The notes below the pieces were generated by a model that saw only the letters and a program-made list of their open reading frames with translations, had not been told where the DNA came from and made no database searches. The position numbers were made by a program, and so were the translations under genes. From positions 1 to 64,000 of the forward strand of contig CANQBA010000004.1 in assembly GCA_947589545.1 (NCBI GenBank): a DNA stretch of 64,000 nt, written 5' to 3'. Shown here one piece after another: positions 24,246-32,786 of this stretch (position 1 is the first letter of the stretch; the number at the start of each line of letters is the position of its first letter). Source of the stretch: an uncultured Oscillospiraceae bacterium. GTDB taxonomy: Bacteria; Bacillota; Clostridia; Oscillospirales; Oscillospiraceae.

Positions 24246-25491
24246 CCTTGTGATCGTCGGCGGCGGGGCCGCCGGTATGATGGCCGCCGGGTTTGCCGCC
24301 CGGACAGGCGCCTCGGTCACCGTTCTTGAAAAGACCCGTTACACCTGCCGGAAGCTGGGCATCACCGGCAAGGGCAGGTGCAACCTCACCAACAACGCCT
24401 CCCCACGGGAGGTGGTCGCCAACATCCCCCGAAACGGAAAATTTCTTTATAGCGCCGTCACCGCCTTCCCGCCTCAAAAGGTCATGGAGCTCTTTGAGGA
24501 GCTGGGCGTCCCCCTGAAAACAGAGCGGGGGAACCGGGTCTTCCCCGTATCCGACAGGGCGGGGGACATCGTGGAGGCCCTTCGGGGCTTTGCCCGCGGG
24601 AACGGCGCGCGGATCGTTCACGCGAAGGCCCTGCGTATCCTCACCGAAAACGGCTGTGCCGCCGGCGTCTCCGCCCTGGACGGAGAGGGGAGAGAGGTTC
24701 TTTTCCCCGCCAGACGCGTACTGATCGCCACGGGGGGCCTGAGCTACCCCGTCACCGGCTCCGACGGCGACGGCTACCGGCTGGCCGCCGCCCTGGGTCA
24801 CACTGTCGTCCCGCCCCGCCCGTCCCTGGTGCCCCTGGAGGCGGAGGGGGACGATTGCCCGCGTATGCAGGGCTTTTCCCTGAAAAATGTGGGTCTCAAG
24901 GTGACGGACGGGACGGGGAAAAAGGTCTACGAGGACTTCGGTGAGATGCTTTTCACCCATTTCGGCGTCTCCGGCCCCATGATCCTTTCCGCCTCGGCCC
25001 ATATGCGGGACTTTGAGCATACGACGTACACCCTTTTCATCGACCTGAAGCCCGCCCTGGACGAGGAGACCCTGGACCGGCGCCTGCTGCGGGACTTCGA
25101 AAAATATAAGAACAGGGACTTCCAAAACGCCCTGGGGGATCTCATGGGGCGCAGCATGATCCCCGTGCTGGTGGAGCGCTCCGGCATCCCGCCCGAGACA
25201 AAGGTCAACGCCATCACCCACCGGCAGAGGCGGCGTCTTCTGGAGCTTTTCAAGGCATTCCCGGTGCAGATCACCGGCACGCGCCCGGTGGAGGAGGCCA
25301 TCGTCACCTCCGGCGGCGTGGACACCCGCGAGATCGACCCGCGCACCATGGAGTCCAAGCTTGTGCGCGGCCTCTATTTCGCCGGCGAGGTCATCGACGC
25401 CGATGCCTATACCGGCGGCTTCAACCTCCAGATCGCCTGGTCTACCGCCCGGGCGGCGGCCCGGTGCGTGGAGACGCCGCCCCAGCCCTGA
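24226..25491 (+). CDS. NAD(P)/FAD-dependent oxidoreductase (HI0933/BaiN-like)
   Basis: 421 residues from the ATG at 24226; longer in-frame starts lie inside the regulator. Rossmann FAD motif VIVGGGAAGMMAAGFAA, then family-specific GITGKGRCNLTNN, TGGLSYPVTGSDGDGY and the C-terminal FAGEVIDADAYTGGFNLQ. Members are flavoproteins of uncertain substrate; BaiN of C. scindens is one example. In many Clostridia it precedes cmk, so a housekeeping role is likely. Overlaps the RpiR gene by 20 bases. Confidence 0.88.
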   Translation: MKNTSSDLVIVGGGAAGMMAAGFAARTGASVTVLEKTRYTCRKLGITGKGRCNLTNNASPREVVANIPRNGKFLYSAVTAFPPQKVMELFEELGVPLKTERGNRVFPVSDRAGDIVEALRGFARGNGARIVHAKALRILTENGCAAGVSALDGEGREVLFPARRVLIATGGLSYPVTGSDGDGYRLAAALGHTVVPPRPSLVPLEAEGDDCPRMQGFSLKNVGLKVTDGTGKKVYEDFGEMLFTHFGVSGPMILSASAHMRDFEHTTYTLFIDLKPALDEETLDRRLLRDFEKYKNRDFQNALGDLMGRSMIPVLVERSGIPPETKVNAITHRQRRRLLELFKAFPVQITGTRPVEEAIVTSGGVDTREIDPRTMESKLVRGLYFAGEVIDADAYTGGFNLQIAWSTARAAARCVETPPQP

Positions 25492-25509
25492 GAGAAAGGA
25501 ATGATGTAT

Positions 25510-26181
25510 ATGGATCCTGTTTCCATCGCCATAGACGGCCCCTCCGGGGCCGGAAAATCCACCCTGGCCCGCATGATCGCCAAAGAGCTGGGCTTTCTCT
25601 ACGTGGACACCGGCGCGCTCTACCGCACCGTGGGCCTCTATACCCTGCGGCAGGGCGTAGATACCAAAGACCCGGAGGGCGTGGCCGTCCTTCTGCCTGA
25701 TATCCGTATCGGGATGCGTTATGACGATGGCGGCGTCCAGCGCATGGACTTAAACGGCGAGGACGTCACCGACCTTATCCGCACGCCGGAGGTGTCTATG
25801 GCGGCCTCCCACGTCTCGGCCATCCCGGCTGTCCGGGCCTTCCTCCTGGATACCCAGCGGGAGCTGGCCCGACGCCATAACGTCATCATGGACGGGCGCG
25901 ACATCGGCACCGTCGTCCTGCCGGAGGCCAAGATCAAGATCTTCCTCACCGCCTCCGCCGCCGAGCGGGCCCGCCGCCGCTGCCGGGAGCTGCGGGAGAA
26001 GGGGATCGAGACGGATCTTCCCTCCGTCCTCCGGGACATCGAACAGCGCGACCGCAACGATTCCAGCCGCGCCGTGGCCCCTCTGCGTCCCGCCCCGGAC
26101 GCCGTCATGTGCGACACCACGGAGCACGACCTGGACGCCAGCCTCGCCCTGCTCCTCCAGATCATCAGGGAGCGACTGTGA
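25510..26181 (+). CDS. cmk: cytidylate kinase
   Basis: 223 residues from the third clustered ATG (25510), since GAAAGGA lies too close to those at 25501 and 25504. P-loop IDGPSGAGKST, VDTGALYRTVG, MDGRDIGTVVLPEA and RDRNDSSRAVAPLRPA are the CMP-kinase signature. It phosphorylates CMP and dCMP. The stop overlaps plsC (TGATG), continuing the cmk-plsC-ispH-rpsA operon typical of Clostridia. Confidence 0.95.
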   Translation: MDPVSIAIDGPSGAGKSTLARMIAKELGFLYVDTGALYRTVGLYTLRQGVDTKDPEGVAVLLPDIRIGMRYDDGGVQRMDLNGEDVTDLIRTPEVSMAASHVSAIPAVRAFLLDTQRELARRHNVIMDGRDIGTVVLPEAKIKIFLTASAAERARRRCRELREKGIETDLPSVLRDIEQRDRNDSSRAVAPLRPAPDAVMCDTTEHDLDASLALLLQIIRERL

Positions 26182-26798
26182 TGGATCTAAAAAAGCTTCT
26201 CTATACGGTCCTGCGGGCCGTCGTCATGTGTACCTACGGACTGCTCTGGCCCTTCAAGGTCTATGGCCGGGAGAACATCCCCGACGGCCCCGCCATCCTC
26301 TGCGCCAACCATACCCACTTCTCCGACCCCTTCTATATGGCCTTCGCCACGCCCTGGCGGTACCACCTGTGCCTGATGGCCAAGCAGGAGCTTTTCAGCT
26401 TCAAGCCACTGGGGGCGCTTCTGCGGGGCATCGGCACCTTCCCGGTCAATCGCGGGAGCGCCGATCTGAACGCCATGAAAACGGCCCTGCATGTGCTGAA
26501 ATCCGGCAAAAAGCTGGGCATCTTCCCGGAGGGCACCCGCACCCATGCCGACGGCGAGGTCAGCCCCAAGGCCGGAGCCGTGCGCATCGCCGAAAAGACC
26601 GGCGCGCCCATCATCCCCCTGTATATCCCCCGGGAGAAAAAGCTCTTCCGCCGTATCCGCATCGTGGTGGGCAAGCCCATGGACGTGAGGGCCGCCGGAA
26701 AGCTGACGAGGGAGGAATTGGAGCGTACCGCCGACGAAGTGATGGATAAAATCGCCGCGTTGGGGCATACTGAACCTGTGCGGGGGAGGGCCGTCTGA
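26181..26798 (+). CDS. plsC: 1-acyl-sn-glycerol-3-phosphate acyltransferase
   Basis: 205 residues from the ATG overlapping the cmk stop. Acyltransferase blocks: NHTHFSD (NHX4D catalytic motif), GTFPVNRGSAD, FPEGTRTHADG and the late GAPIIPLYI. It makes phosphatidic acid at the membrane inner face; a hydrophobic N-terminus is consistent. Stop and ispH start overlap. Confidence 0.92.
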   Translation: MDLKKLLYTVLRAVVMCTYGLLWPFKVYGRENIPDGPAILCANHTHFSDPFYMAFATPWRYHLCLMAKQELFSFKPLGALLRGIGTFPVNRGSADLNAMKTALHVLKSGKKLGIFPEGTRTHADGEVSPKAGAVRIAEKTGAPIIPLYIPREKKLFRRIRIVVGKPMDVRAAGKLTREELERTADEVMDKIAALGHTEPVRGRAV

Positions 26799-28933
26799 TG
26801 GAGATCGTCAACGCCCGTTCCGCCGGCTTCTGTTTCGGCGTCAGACGGGCCGTCAAGCTGGCGGAGGCGGCGGCGGAGCAATACGGCCGCTGTGCCTGCC
26901 TGGGCCCGCTCATTCATAACGACGACGTGGTGGCCCGCCTGGAGGCCCTGGGCGTCCGCACGGTGAACAGCGTGGAGGAGCTTACCCCCGGCGAGCCCGT
27001 GATCATCCGCAGTCACGGCGTGGGCAAGGCGGTCTATGACCGGCTTCATAAGCTGGGCTGTCCGGTGATCGACGCCACCTGTCCCGACGTGGCCCGGATC
27101 CACAGGCTGGTACAGGACGAGTCCCGGGCGGGGCGGAAAATCGTCGTCATCGGGGAGCGCGACCACCCCGAGGTCACCGCCGTGTCCGGCTGGTGCTCCG
27201 ACTGCGTGGTGCTGGGAAACCCCGAAGACGCGGAAAAATGGCTGTCAGAATCTCCAGATAATAGCAATTTTCCGATTTCCGTGGTGTCTCAGACCACCGG
27301 AGAGCGAAAAAATTTTGAAAATAGTGTTAAAATTCTGAAAAAACAGTGTACAAACGCGCAAATCTTTGATACAATATGCAATACGACGTCTAACCGGCAG
27401 CGGGAGGCGAGAGAGATCGCCCAAACTGTCGATGTGATGATCGTAATAGGCGGACGGCACAGCGCCAATACGGCGAAGCTGGCCGGTGTCTGCGGCGCGT
27501 GCTGCGAGAGGGCGCTTCTCGTAGAGAACGCCTCCCAGCTTGACGTATCGCAGCTCCGGGGAGCGAAGCGCGTGGGCGTGACTGCCGGCGCCTCCACACC
27601 AGAGTGGATAATTAAGGAGGTCAACAGGAAGATGAGTGACGAGATCAAGGCTGTGGAGACAGCCGAAGAAGAGAACAAGGCGGCGGAGGCCGTCGAAACC
27701 GTTGTGGAGAACGTGGAGGCGCCCGAGGCGCCCGAGGCCCCCGAAGCACCCGAGGTACCCGAAGCACCCGAGGCGGAGGCCTCTTTTGAAGAGCTGCTTG
27801 AGCGTTCCATCAAGACCTTACATACGGGGGAGAAGGTCAAGGGCGTAGTCGCTTCCATCACCCCGTCTGAGATCTCTGTGGATCTGGGCACCAAGCAGTC
27901 CGGATATATCCCCCTCTCCGAGTTTACGGACGACGCCAGCGTCAACGTCAACGACGTCATCCATGTGGGCGACGAGATTGAGGCCTTTGTCATGCGCGTC
28001 AACGATGTGGACGGCGTGGTGATGCTGTCCAAGAAGCGTCTTGACAGCGTGAAGAACTGGGATTCCATTGTGGAAGCCCGCGCCAACCGCACGGTGGTAG
28101 AGGGCGTCGTGGTGGAGGAGAACAAGGGCGGCGTCGTCGTCAACTGCAAGGGCGTGCGCGTGTTTGTCCCCGCCTCCCAGTCCGGCCTGCCCAAGGAGGC
28201 GCCCATGAGCGACCTTCTGAAGAAGCATGTGAGGCTACGCATCACCGAGGTCAACCAGCCCCGCAAGCGTGTGGTGGGCTCCATCCGCGCCGTGGCCTAT
28301 GAGGAGCGCAAGGCCAAGGCCGAGGCCACCTGGAGCGAGATCGAGGTGGGCAAGCGCTATCATGGCGTCGTCAAGTCCCTCACCTCCTACGGCGCTTTCG
28401 TGGACATCGGCGGTGTGGACGGCATGGTTCACGTCTCCGAGCTTTCCTGGAAGCGCATCCATCAGCCCTCCGAGGTGCTGAAGGTGGGCGATGAGATCGA
28501 CGTCTACGTCATCTCCTTCGATAAGGAAAACCGCAAGATCAGCTTAGGCTACAAGGATCCCAACGAGAACCCCTGGGTCAAGTTTACCACCAATTACCCC
28601 GAGGGCTCCGTGGCCGAGGTGAAGATCGTCAAGCTCATGACCTTCGGCGCCTTCGCCGAGATCATCCCCGGCGTGGACGGCCTCATCCATATCTCCCAGA
28701 TCGCCGACCGCCGCATCGGCAAGCCCGACGACGTGCTCAGCGAGGGCGAGGTCGTGAAGGCTAAGATCATCAAGATCGACAACGAGAACAAGAAGGTGTC
28801 CCTCTCCATCCGCGCCCTCTCCGAGCCCTCCGCCCCTGTCGCCCCCGTGGAGCATCCGGCGCTTGATGACGAGCCCGCCGTCGTCTACGACTCCGAGAAC
28901 CCTCCCGCGCCCGAGGATCTTCCGCAAGAGTAA
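26798..28933 (+). CDS. ispH-rpsA: IspH-ribosomal protein S1 fusion
   Basis: 711 residues. Residues 1-278 are HMBPP reductase (last step of the MEP isoprenoid pathway), with the three Fe-S cysteines in GFCFGV, ATCPDV and TICNTTSNRQ. After a Pro-Glu-Ala repeat linker (about 305-328) come four S1 RNA-binding domains (about 344-412, 430-497, 518-585, 603-672), as in short Firmicutes S1 proteins. The fusion is known in Clostridia. The codon for residue 279 is an ATG with a full ribosome-binding site (AAGGAGGT) 10 bases upstream, so a free S1 could also be made. An AT-rich patch (about 27249-27400) inside the ispH part contains a promoter-like sequence. Confidence 0.95.
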   Translation: MEIVNARSAGFCFGVRRAVKLAEAAAEQYGRCACLGPLIHNDDVVARLEALGVRTVNSVEELTPGEPVIIRSHGVGKAVYDRLHKLGCPVIDATCPDVARIHRLVQDESRAGRKIVVIGERDHPEVTAVSGWCSDCVVLGNPEDAEKWLSESPDNSNFPISVVSQTTGERKNFENSVKILKKQCTNAQIFDTICNTTSNRQREAREIAQTVDVMIVIGGRHSANTAKLAGVCGACCERALLVENASQLDVSQLRGAKRVGVTAGASTPEWIIKEVNRKMSDEIKAVETAEEENKAAEAVETVVENVEAPEAPEAPEAPEVPEAPEAEASFEELLERSIKTLHTGEKVKGVVASITPSEISVDLGTKQSGYIPLSEFTDDASVNVNDVIHVGDEIEAFVMRVNDVDGVVMLSKKRLDSVKNWDSIVEARANRTVVEGVVVEENKGGVVVNCKGVRVFVPASQSGLPKEAPMSDLLKKHVRLRITEVNQPRKRVVGSIRAVAYEERKAKAEATWSEIEVGKRYHGVVKSLTSYGAFVDIGGVDGMVHVSELSWKRIHQPSEVLKVGDEIDVYVISFDKENRKISLGYKDPNENPWVKFTTNYPEGSVAEVKIVKLMTFGAFAEIIPGVDGLIHISQIADRRIGKPDDVLSEGEVVKAKIIKIDNENKKVSLSIRALSEPSAPVAPVEHPALDDEPAVVYDSENPPAPEDLPQE
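27347..27375 (+). promoter_or_regulatory. internal promoter candidate in ispH
   Basis: TGTACA (27347-27352), 17 bases, TACAAT (27370-27375), in the AT-rich patch of ispH. It lies about 255 bases before the internal S1 start. The -35 box matches 4 of 6. Confidence 0.35.
27614..27634 (+). promoter_or_regulatory. internal ribosome-binding site for free S1
   Basis: AAGGAGGT (27614-27621) matches the anti-Shine-Dalgarno perfectly and lies 10 bases before an in-frame ATG (27632-27634; MSDEIK), exactly at the junction of the IspH and S1 parts. Confidence 0.8.
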
Positions 28934-28951
28934 AATGATCATACCCTAAGG

Positions 28952-28992
28952 CAAGGGCTTGTTGGATATTCTTTTCAACAAGCCCTTGTTTT
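28952..28992 (+). terminator. terminator of the cmk-plsC-ispH-rpsA operon
   Basis: Perfect 13-bp stem CAAGGGCTTGTTG (28952-28964) with CAACAAGCCCTTG (28976-28988), loop of 11 bases, then TTTTC. Confidence 0.88.
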
Positions 28993-29070
28993 CATACGGG
29001 ATTGTTTTTTCGGACAAGTCCGGCGCATGTCTCACATATGTTATTATGTATGTTTTTTTGAGGTGATCGT

Positions 29071-29817
29071 ATGGGTGTCAAACACATCGCCGCCAGGGTG
29101 TTCAAACGCGCGGCCTCCTGGGACTATCTGCCCTTCGGAACGGTCATTGTGGCCGCCGCCGGCGCGTCCCGGCGCATGGAAGGGGAGGACAAGATCTTCG
29201 CCGACCTGGCTGGACTTCCCGTCCTGGGCTGGTCCTTGAAGGAACTGCAGGCGTGTCCCAACGTCCACGAGATCATCGTGGTGACCAGGGAGGACGCCAT
29301 CGTGGCCGCCGCCGATCTGTGCGCGGAGCTGGAGATCACCAAAGCCACCAAGATCCTCTGCGGCGGCGAGGACCGGCTGGAGTCCGTGCTCATCGGCGTC
29401 AATGAGGCGTCGAAAAACGCCGAATACATAGCCGTCCACGACGGGGCGCGGCCCTTTTTGACCCGCGAGATCATCGTTGAGGCCTTCCGAGGCGCGTATA
29501 AGCACACCGCCGCCGCCCCCGCCGTGCCCGTCAGCGACACGGTGAAGCTGGCGGAAAACGGCTTCGTGGCCGAGACCCCCGACCGGGCGAAGCTCTTCGC
29601 CGTCCAGACGCCCCAGGTCTTCCGGGCCGACGTGCTGAAGGCCGCCCTCTACAACGCCAAGTCCAAAAAACTGCCCGTCACCGACGACTGCGGCGCGGCG
29701 GAGGCCATCGGCGTCCGTCCCGCCCTGACGAAGGGCTCCCCGGAGAACATTAAGATCACCCGGCCCCTGGATATGACCCTGGCCGCGGCCATCGCGGAGG
29801 CGAGATACAGGAAATGA
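29071..29817 (+). CDS. ispD: 2-C-methyl-D-erythritol 4-phosphate cytidylyltransferase
   Basis: 248 residues. Third enzyme of the MEP pathway. VIVAAAGASRRMEGEDKIFADLAG is the nucleotide-binding start of the domain, after an extra basic N-terminus of about 22 residues; VHDGARPF, DTVK and QTPQVF are conserved later. GAGGTGATC precedes the ATG. It overlaps ispF by ATGA, and ispH is just upstream, so three MEP genes are clustered. Confidence 0.94.
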   Translation: MGVKHIAARVFKRAASWDYLPFGTVIVAAAGASRRMEGEDKIFADLAGLPVLGWSLKELQACPNVHEIIVVTREDAIVAAADLCAELEITKATKILCGGEDRLESVLIGVNEASKNAEYIAVHDGARPFLTREIIVEAFRGAYKHTAAAPAVPVSDTVKLAENGFVAETPDRAKLFAVQTPQVFRADVLKAALYNAKSKKLPVTDDCGAAEAIGVRPALTKGSPENIKITRPLDMTLAAAIAEARYRK

Positions 29818-30305
29818 GGATCGGGCACGGTTACGACGTCCACCGGCTGGTTCCCGGCCGGCGGCTTGTCCTTTGCGGCGTGGAGATCCCCTGTGAGCTG
29901 GGCCTGGAGGGCCACTCCGATGCCGATGTGGCCGTCCACGCCCTGATGGACGCCCTTCTGGGCGCCGCCGGACTGGGGGACATCGGACGGCACTTCCCGG
30001 ACACCGATGAGCGGTACCGGGGGATCAGTAGTCTCAGGCTTCTGGATCGTGTGACGGAGCTTCTGGACGCCCGGGGCCTGCGCCTCGGCAACTGCGATAT
30101 CACCATCGTGGCCCAGGCGCCCAAGCTCTACCGGTATATGGACGAGATGCGTCGGTCCCTGGCCGCGCGCTTGGGCTGTGACCCCGGGCGGGTCAATGTG
30201 AAGGCCACCACGGAGGAACACCTGGGGCAGGTGAGCACCCTAGGCATCGCCGCCCACGCCGTGGCGCTTCTGGAGGAAGCCGTCCCGCGGATAAAAAATC
30301 TATAA
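29814..30305 (+). CDS. ispF: 2-C-methyl-D-erythritol 2,4-cyclodiphosphate synthase
   Basis: 163 residues. MRIGHGYDVHRL (metal ligands Asp and His), GHSDADVAVHALMDALLGAAGLGDIGRHFPDTD and the late KATTEEHLG are the IspF signature. It forms MEcPP in the isoprenoid pathway. The start overlaps the ispD stop. Confidence 0.96.
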   Translation: MRIGHGYDVHRLVPGRRLVLCGVEIPCELGLEGHSDADVAVHALMDALLGAAGLGDIGRHFPDTDERYRGISSLRLLDRVTELLDARGLRLGNCDITIVAQAPKLYRYMDEMRRSLAARLGCDPGRVNVKATTEEHLGQVSTLGIAAHAVALLEEAVPRIKNL

Positions 30306-30313
30306 ACATTCCC

Positions 30314-30371
30314 CTCCTCCCGGCATAGTATGTTGTGGCTGTACACCCAGCCACCATGCTTCCGGGAGGAG
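30314..30371 (+). promoter_or_regulatory. hairpin sequestering the DUF3343 ribosome-binding site
   Basis: CTCCTCCCGG (30314-30323) pairs perfectly with CCGGGAGGAG (30362-30371), which is itself the ribosome-binding site for the ATG at 30382. An inner stem GTGGCTG/CAGCCAC closes a short loop. A TTTT follows, so it may also be the ispF terminator. Confidence 0.7.
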
Positions 30372-30381
30372 TTTTCTAACC

Positions 30382-30639
30382 ATGGAAACAAGCTTTTATC
30401 TGACCTGCCGCTCGCTGACTTACGCCCAGAAGGTATCCCGGACGCTTAGCGCGGCAAGGCTTCGCAATATCATCGTCCGCACGCCCCAGCATATGTCCCG
30501 GGAGGGGTGCGGCTACGCCGTCCGGGTCTCGGCCAACGTACTCTCCGACGCGCTGAACGTGCTGGCCAGGGAGAATGTGCCGCCCAAGCGCGTCTACCGG
30601 GCCACTCCCTCCGGCGGCTTTGAGGAGGTGCCCTGGTGA
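30382..30639 (+). CDS. DUF3343 putative Se/S carrier-like protein
   Basis: 85 residues. Small single-domain protein starting METSFYLTCRSLTYAQKVSRTL with a Cys at residue 9 and ending GFEEVPW. It matches the DUF3343 family, often described as a putative Se/S carrier because of its link to YedF/SirA-type and class-V aminotransferase genes. It overlaps by 3 bases the next gene, a cysteine-desulfurase-like enzyme, which supports a sulfur or selenium handling role; this is inferred. Its ribosome-binding site is buried in a hairpin. Confidence 0.75.
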   Translation: METSFYLTCRSLTYAQKVSRTLSAARLRNIIVRTPQHMSREGCGYAVRVSANVLSDALNVLARENVPPKRVYRATPSGGFEEVPW

Positions 30640-31760
30640 TCTACCTGGACGCCGCCGCCACCACCCTCCAGAAGCCGGCGGGGGTGGAAAAGGCCGTTTT
30701 GACCGCTCTGCGCACCATGGCCAGCCCCGGCCGGGGCGGCCACCTGGCCGCCATGCGGGCGGCGGAGAAGCTCTACGAGTGCCGGGAACGGGCCGCCCGG
30801 CTTTTCAATGTGCCCGACGTGGAGCGGATTGCCGTCACCTTCAACGCCACCCATGGCCTCAATATCGCCATCCGCAGTCTCGTCCGGCCCGGCGACCGGG
30901 TGGTCATCTCCGGCTACGAGCACAACTCCGTCCTGCGCCCCCTGAACGCCCTGGGCGCGGATATCGCCGTGGCTGACTGTCCTGTTTTTGATAAGGAGGC
31001 CGCCCTGCGCGCCTTTGACCGGCTCATCGACCGGGATACCCGCTGTGTGGCGGTGAATCATGTCTCCAATGTCTTCGGCTTTGTCCTGCCGGTCTATGAG
31101 ATCGCGGCCCTCTGCCGGGAAAGGGGCGTGCCTCTGATCGTGGACACCTCCCAGTCGGCGGGGGTGCTTCGGCTGGACGCCCGCGCCCTGGACGCCGCTT
31201 TTATCGCCATGCCCGGCCACAAGGCCCTTTACGGCCCCCAGGGGACGGGCCTTTTGGTGGCCTCCGAAGCCGCCAGGCCCCTCCTGTACGGCGGCAGCGG
31301 CAGCGACTCCAAAAATCCCCTGATGCCCGATTACCTCCCCGATATGCTGGAGGCCGGCACTCACAACACCCCCGGCATCGCCGGCCTGTGCGCCGGCATG
31401 GACTTCGTGGAGAGCCGGGGCCCCGACGCTATCGCCGCCCATGAGCGGTCGCTGATGACGGCGCTGGCCGCCGGTCTTTCGTCCTTGCGGGGCGTGCGCG
31501 TCTTTGCCGCGCCGGATCCCGCCGATCAGGCGGGCGTGCTGTCCTTCCAGCTGGACACCCTCTCCTGCGAGGAGGTGGGGGAGCGGCTGAACCGGGCGGG
31601 CTTCGCCGTACGCGCGGGCCTCCATTGCGCCCCTCTGGCCCACCGTACCGTGGGCACCGCCAGCCGGGGCACCGTCCGGGCCAGCGTCTCCGCCTTCAAT
31701 ACAAAGGAGGAGATCGCGGCCTTCCTCAAAGCCGTGGATTCCATTGCGCGGGGCGCTTGA
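30636..31760 (+). CDS. class-V aminotransferase, cysteine desulfurase-like
   Basis: 374 residues, GTG start overlapping the DUF3343 stop, with GAGGAGGT upstream. PLP fold type I: YLDAAATTLQKP at the start, NATHGLNIAI, VNHVSNVFGFVLP, the PLP lysine in MPGHKALYGPQGTG (K196), and a late RAGLHCAPLAHRTVGT with a Cys at the position of the desulfurase active-site loop. It resembles the TIGR01977 group rather than IscS or SufS. It may pass sulfur or selenium to DUF3343; inferred. Confidence 0.85.
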   Translation: MIYLDAAATTLQKPAGVEKAVLTALRTMASPGRGGHLAAMRAAEKLYECRERAARLFNVPDVERIAVTFNATHGLNIAIRSLVRPGDRVVISGYEHNSVLRPLNALGADIAVADCPVFDKEAALRAFDRLIDRDTRCVAVNHVSNVFGFVLPVYEIAALCRERGVPLIVDTSQSAGVLRLDARALDAAFIAMPGHKALYGPQGTGLLVASEAARPLLYGGSGSDSKNPLMPDYLPDMLEAGTHNTPGIAGLCAGMDFVESRGPDAIAAHERSLMTALAAGLSSLRGVRVFAAPDPADQAGVLSFQLDTLSCEEVGERLNRAGFAVRAGLHCAPLAHRTVGTASRGTVRASVSAFNTKEEIAAFLKAVDSIARGA

Positions 31761-31774
31761 CGCCCCGCGTTTTT
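31747..31774 (+). terminator. terminator after the class-V aminotransferase
   Basis: CGCGGGGCG (31747-31755) with CGCCCCGCG (31761-31769), loop of 5, then TTTTT. The left arm lies in the last codons and the loop contains the stop. Confidence 0.88.
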
Positions 31775-31831
31775 CGTCAAGGCGTTACGAATATTTCCCG
31801 AATCGTTTCCAAATCGTTTTCAATTTCCATA

Positions 31832-31860
31832 TTGCCAAACGCCTGCCTTTGTATTATAAT
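31832..31860 (+). promoter_or_regulatory. sigma-A promoter of cdaA-cdaR
   Basis: TTGCCA (31832-31837), 17 bases, TATAAT (31855-31860). The leader to cdaA is about 60 bases. Confidence 0.7.
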
Positions 31861-31925
31861 GATAGATTAGAAAAATGTGTTTCCCGGTCTTGCCGCGTCA
31901 TCATGCTCAGAAAGGGATCAGGGCT

Positions 31926-32786
31926 ATGGAAAAATTTCAGGAGCTTTGGAATACGCTCAAAAATGTCATATCCATCATTGGGTTTTGGGATATACTGGAT
32001 ATGGCTATCGTCGCCTTTCTGGTGTACAAGCTCATAACCTTCTTCTCCAAGACCAACTCCATGAACGTGGTCAAGGGCATCCTCATCCTGGTGGTGCTGA
32101 TGATCGTCACCCTGGCGTCCGATCTGCAGGTGGTCAAGTACCTGCTGGGCGGGGCCTTTGAAATGGGCCTTATCGTGGTCATCGTCCTGTTCCAGCCGGA
32201 GATCCGCCGCATTCTGGAACAGATGGGCGGCAGCGTCAAGGACATCTTCGGCCACCCGGTGAAGTCCCAGACATTGGAAAACGCCATTGATCAGACGGTG
32301 CTGGCCTTTGCCGACATGTCCAAATCCAGGACGGGCGCCCTGCTGGTCTTTGAGCGGAGCATCAACCTGGAATCCTACATCAAGACCGGCACCATCGTGG
32401 ACGCCTCCCCGGCGGCGGAGCTTTTAAAGAACATATTCTTCGACAAGGCCCCCCTGCACGACGGGGCGGTGATCATCCGGGACGGACGTATCGCCGGCGC
32501 GGCCTGTATGCTCCCCCTGTCCGGCAACGCCAACATCAGCCGGGAGCTGGGGATGCGCCACAGGGCGGGCATCGGCATGAGCGAGCGCAGCGACGCGGTG
32601 GTGTGCATCGTCTCCGAGGAGACGGGCGATATCTCCGTGGCTATTGAGGGCATCTTAAAGCGCGGCCTCTCGCCGGACACCTTCGAGCGCCTTCTGCGCA
32701 TGGAGCTGATCCCCCAGGCAGAGGAGAAAAAGAGCGTCTTCGCCAGACTCCACGACAAGCTGAAAAAGGCAGGTGACAAGGCATGA
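31926..32786 (+). CDS. cdaA: diadenylate cyclase CdaA
   Basis: 286 residues from the ATG at 31926 (AGAAAGGGATCAGGGCT upstream); an upstream in-frame start would precede this site. Three membrane segments at the N-terminus are followed by a DisA_N cyclase domain with DGAVIIRDGRI (DGA) and RHRAGIGMSERSDA (RHR), the ATP-binding and catalytic motifs. It makes c-di-AMP, an essential osmotic and cell-wall signal. Its regulator cdaR overlaps (ATGA). GlmM, the usual third gene, is not adjacent. Confidence 0.95.
   Translation: MEKFQELWNTLKNVISIIGFWDILDMAIVAFLVYKLITFFSKTNSMNVVKGILILVVLMIVTLASDLQVVKYLLGGAFEMGLIVVIVLFQPEIRRILEQMGGSVKDIFGHPVKSQTLENAIDQTVLAFADMSKSRTGALLVFERSINLESYIKTGTIVDASPAAELLKNIFFDKAPLHDGAVIIRDGRIAGAACMLPLSGNANISRELGMRHRAGIGMSERSDAVVCIVSEETGDISVAIEGILKRGLSPDTFERLLRMELIPQAEEKKSVFARLHDKLKKAGDKA

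Noticed and set aside
27716..27777. Tandem 9-base repeat encoding Pro-Glu-Ala
   Set aside because: A low-complexity linker between IspH and S1 domains, common in such fusions; not a separate element.
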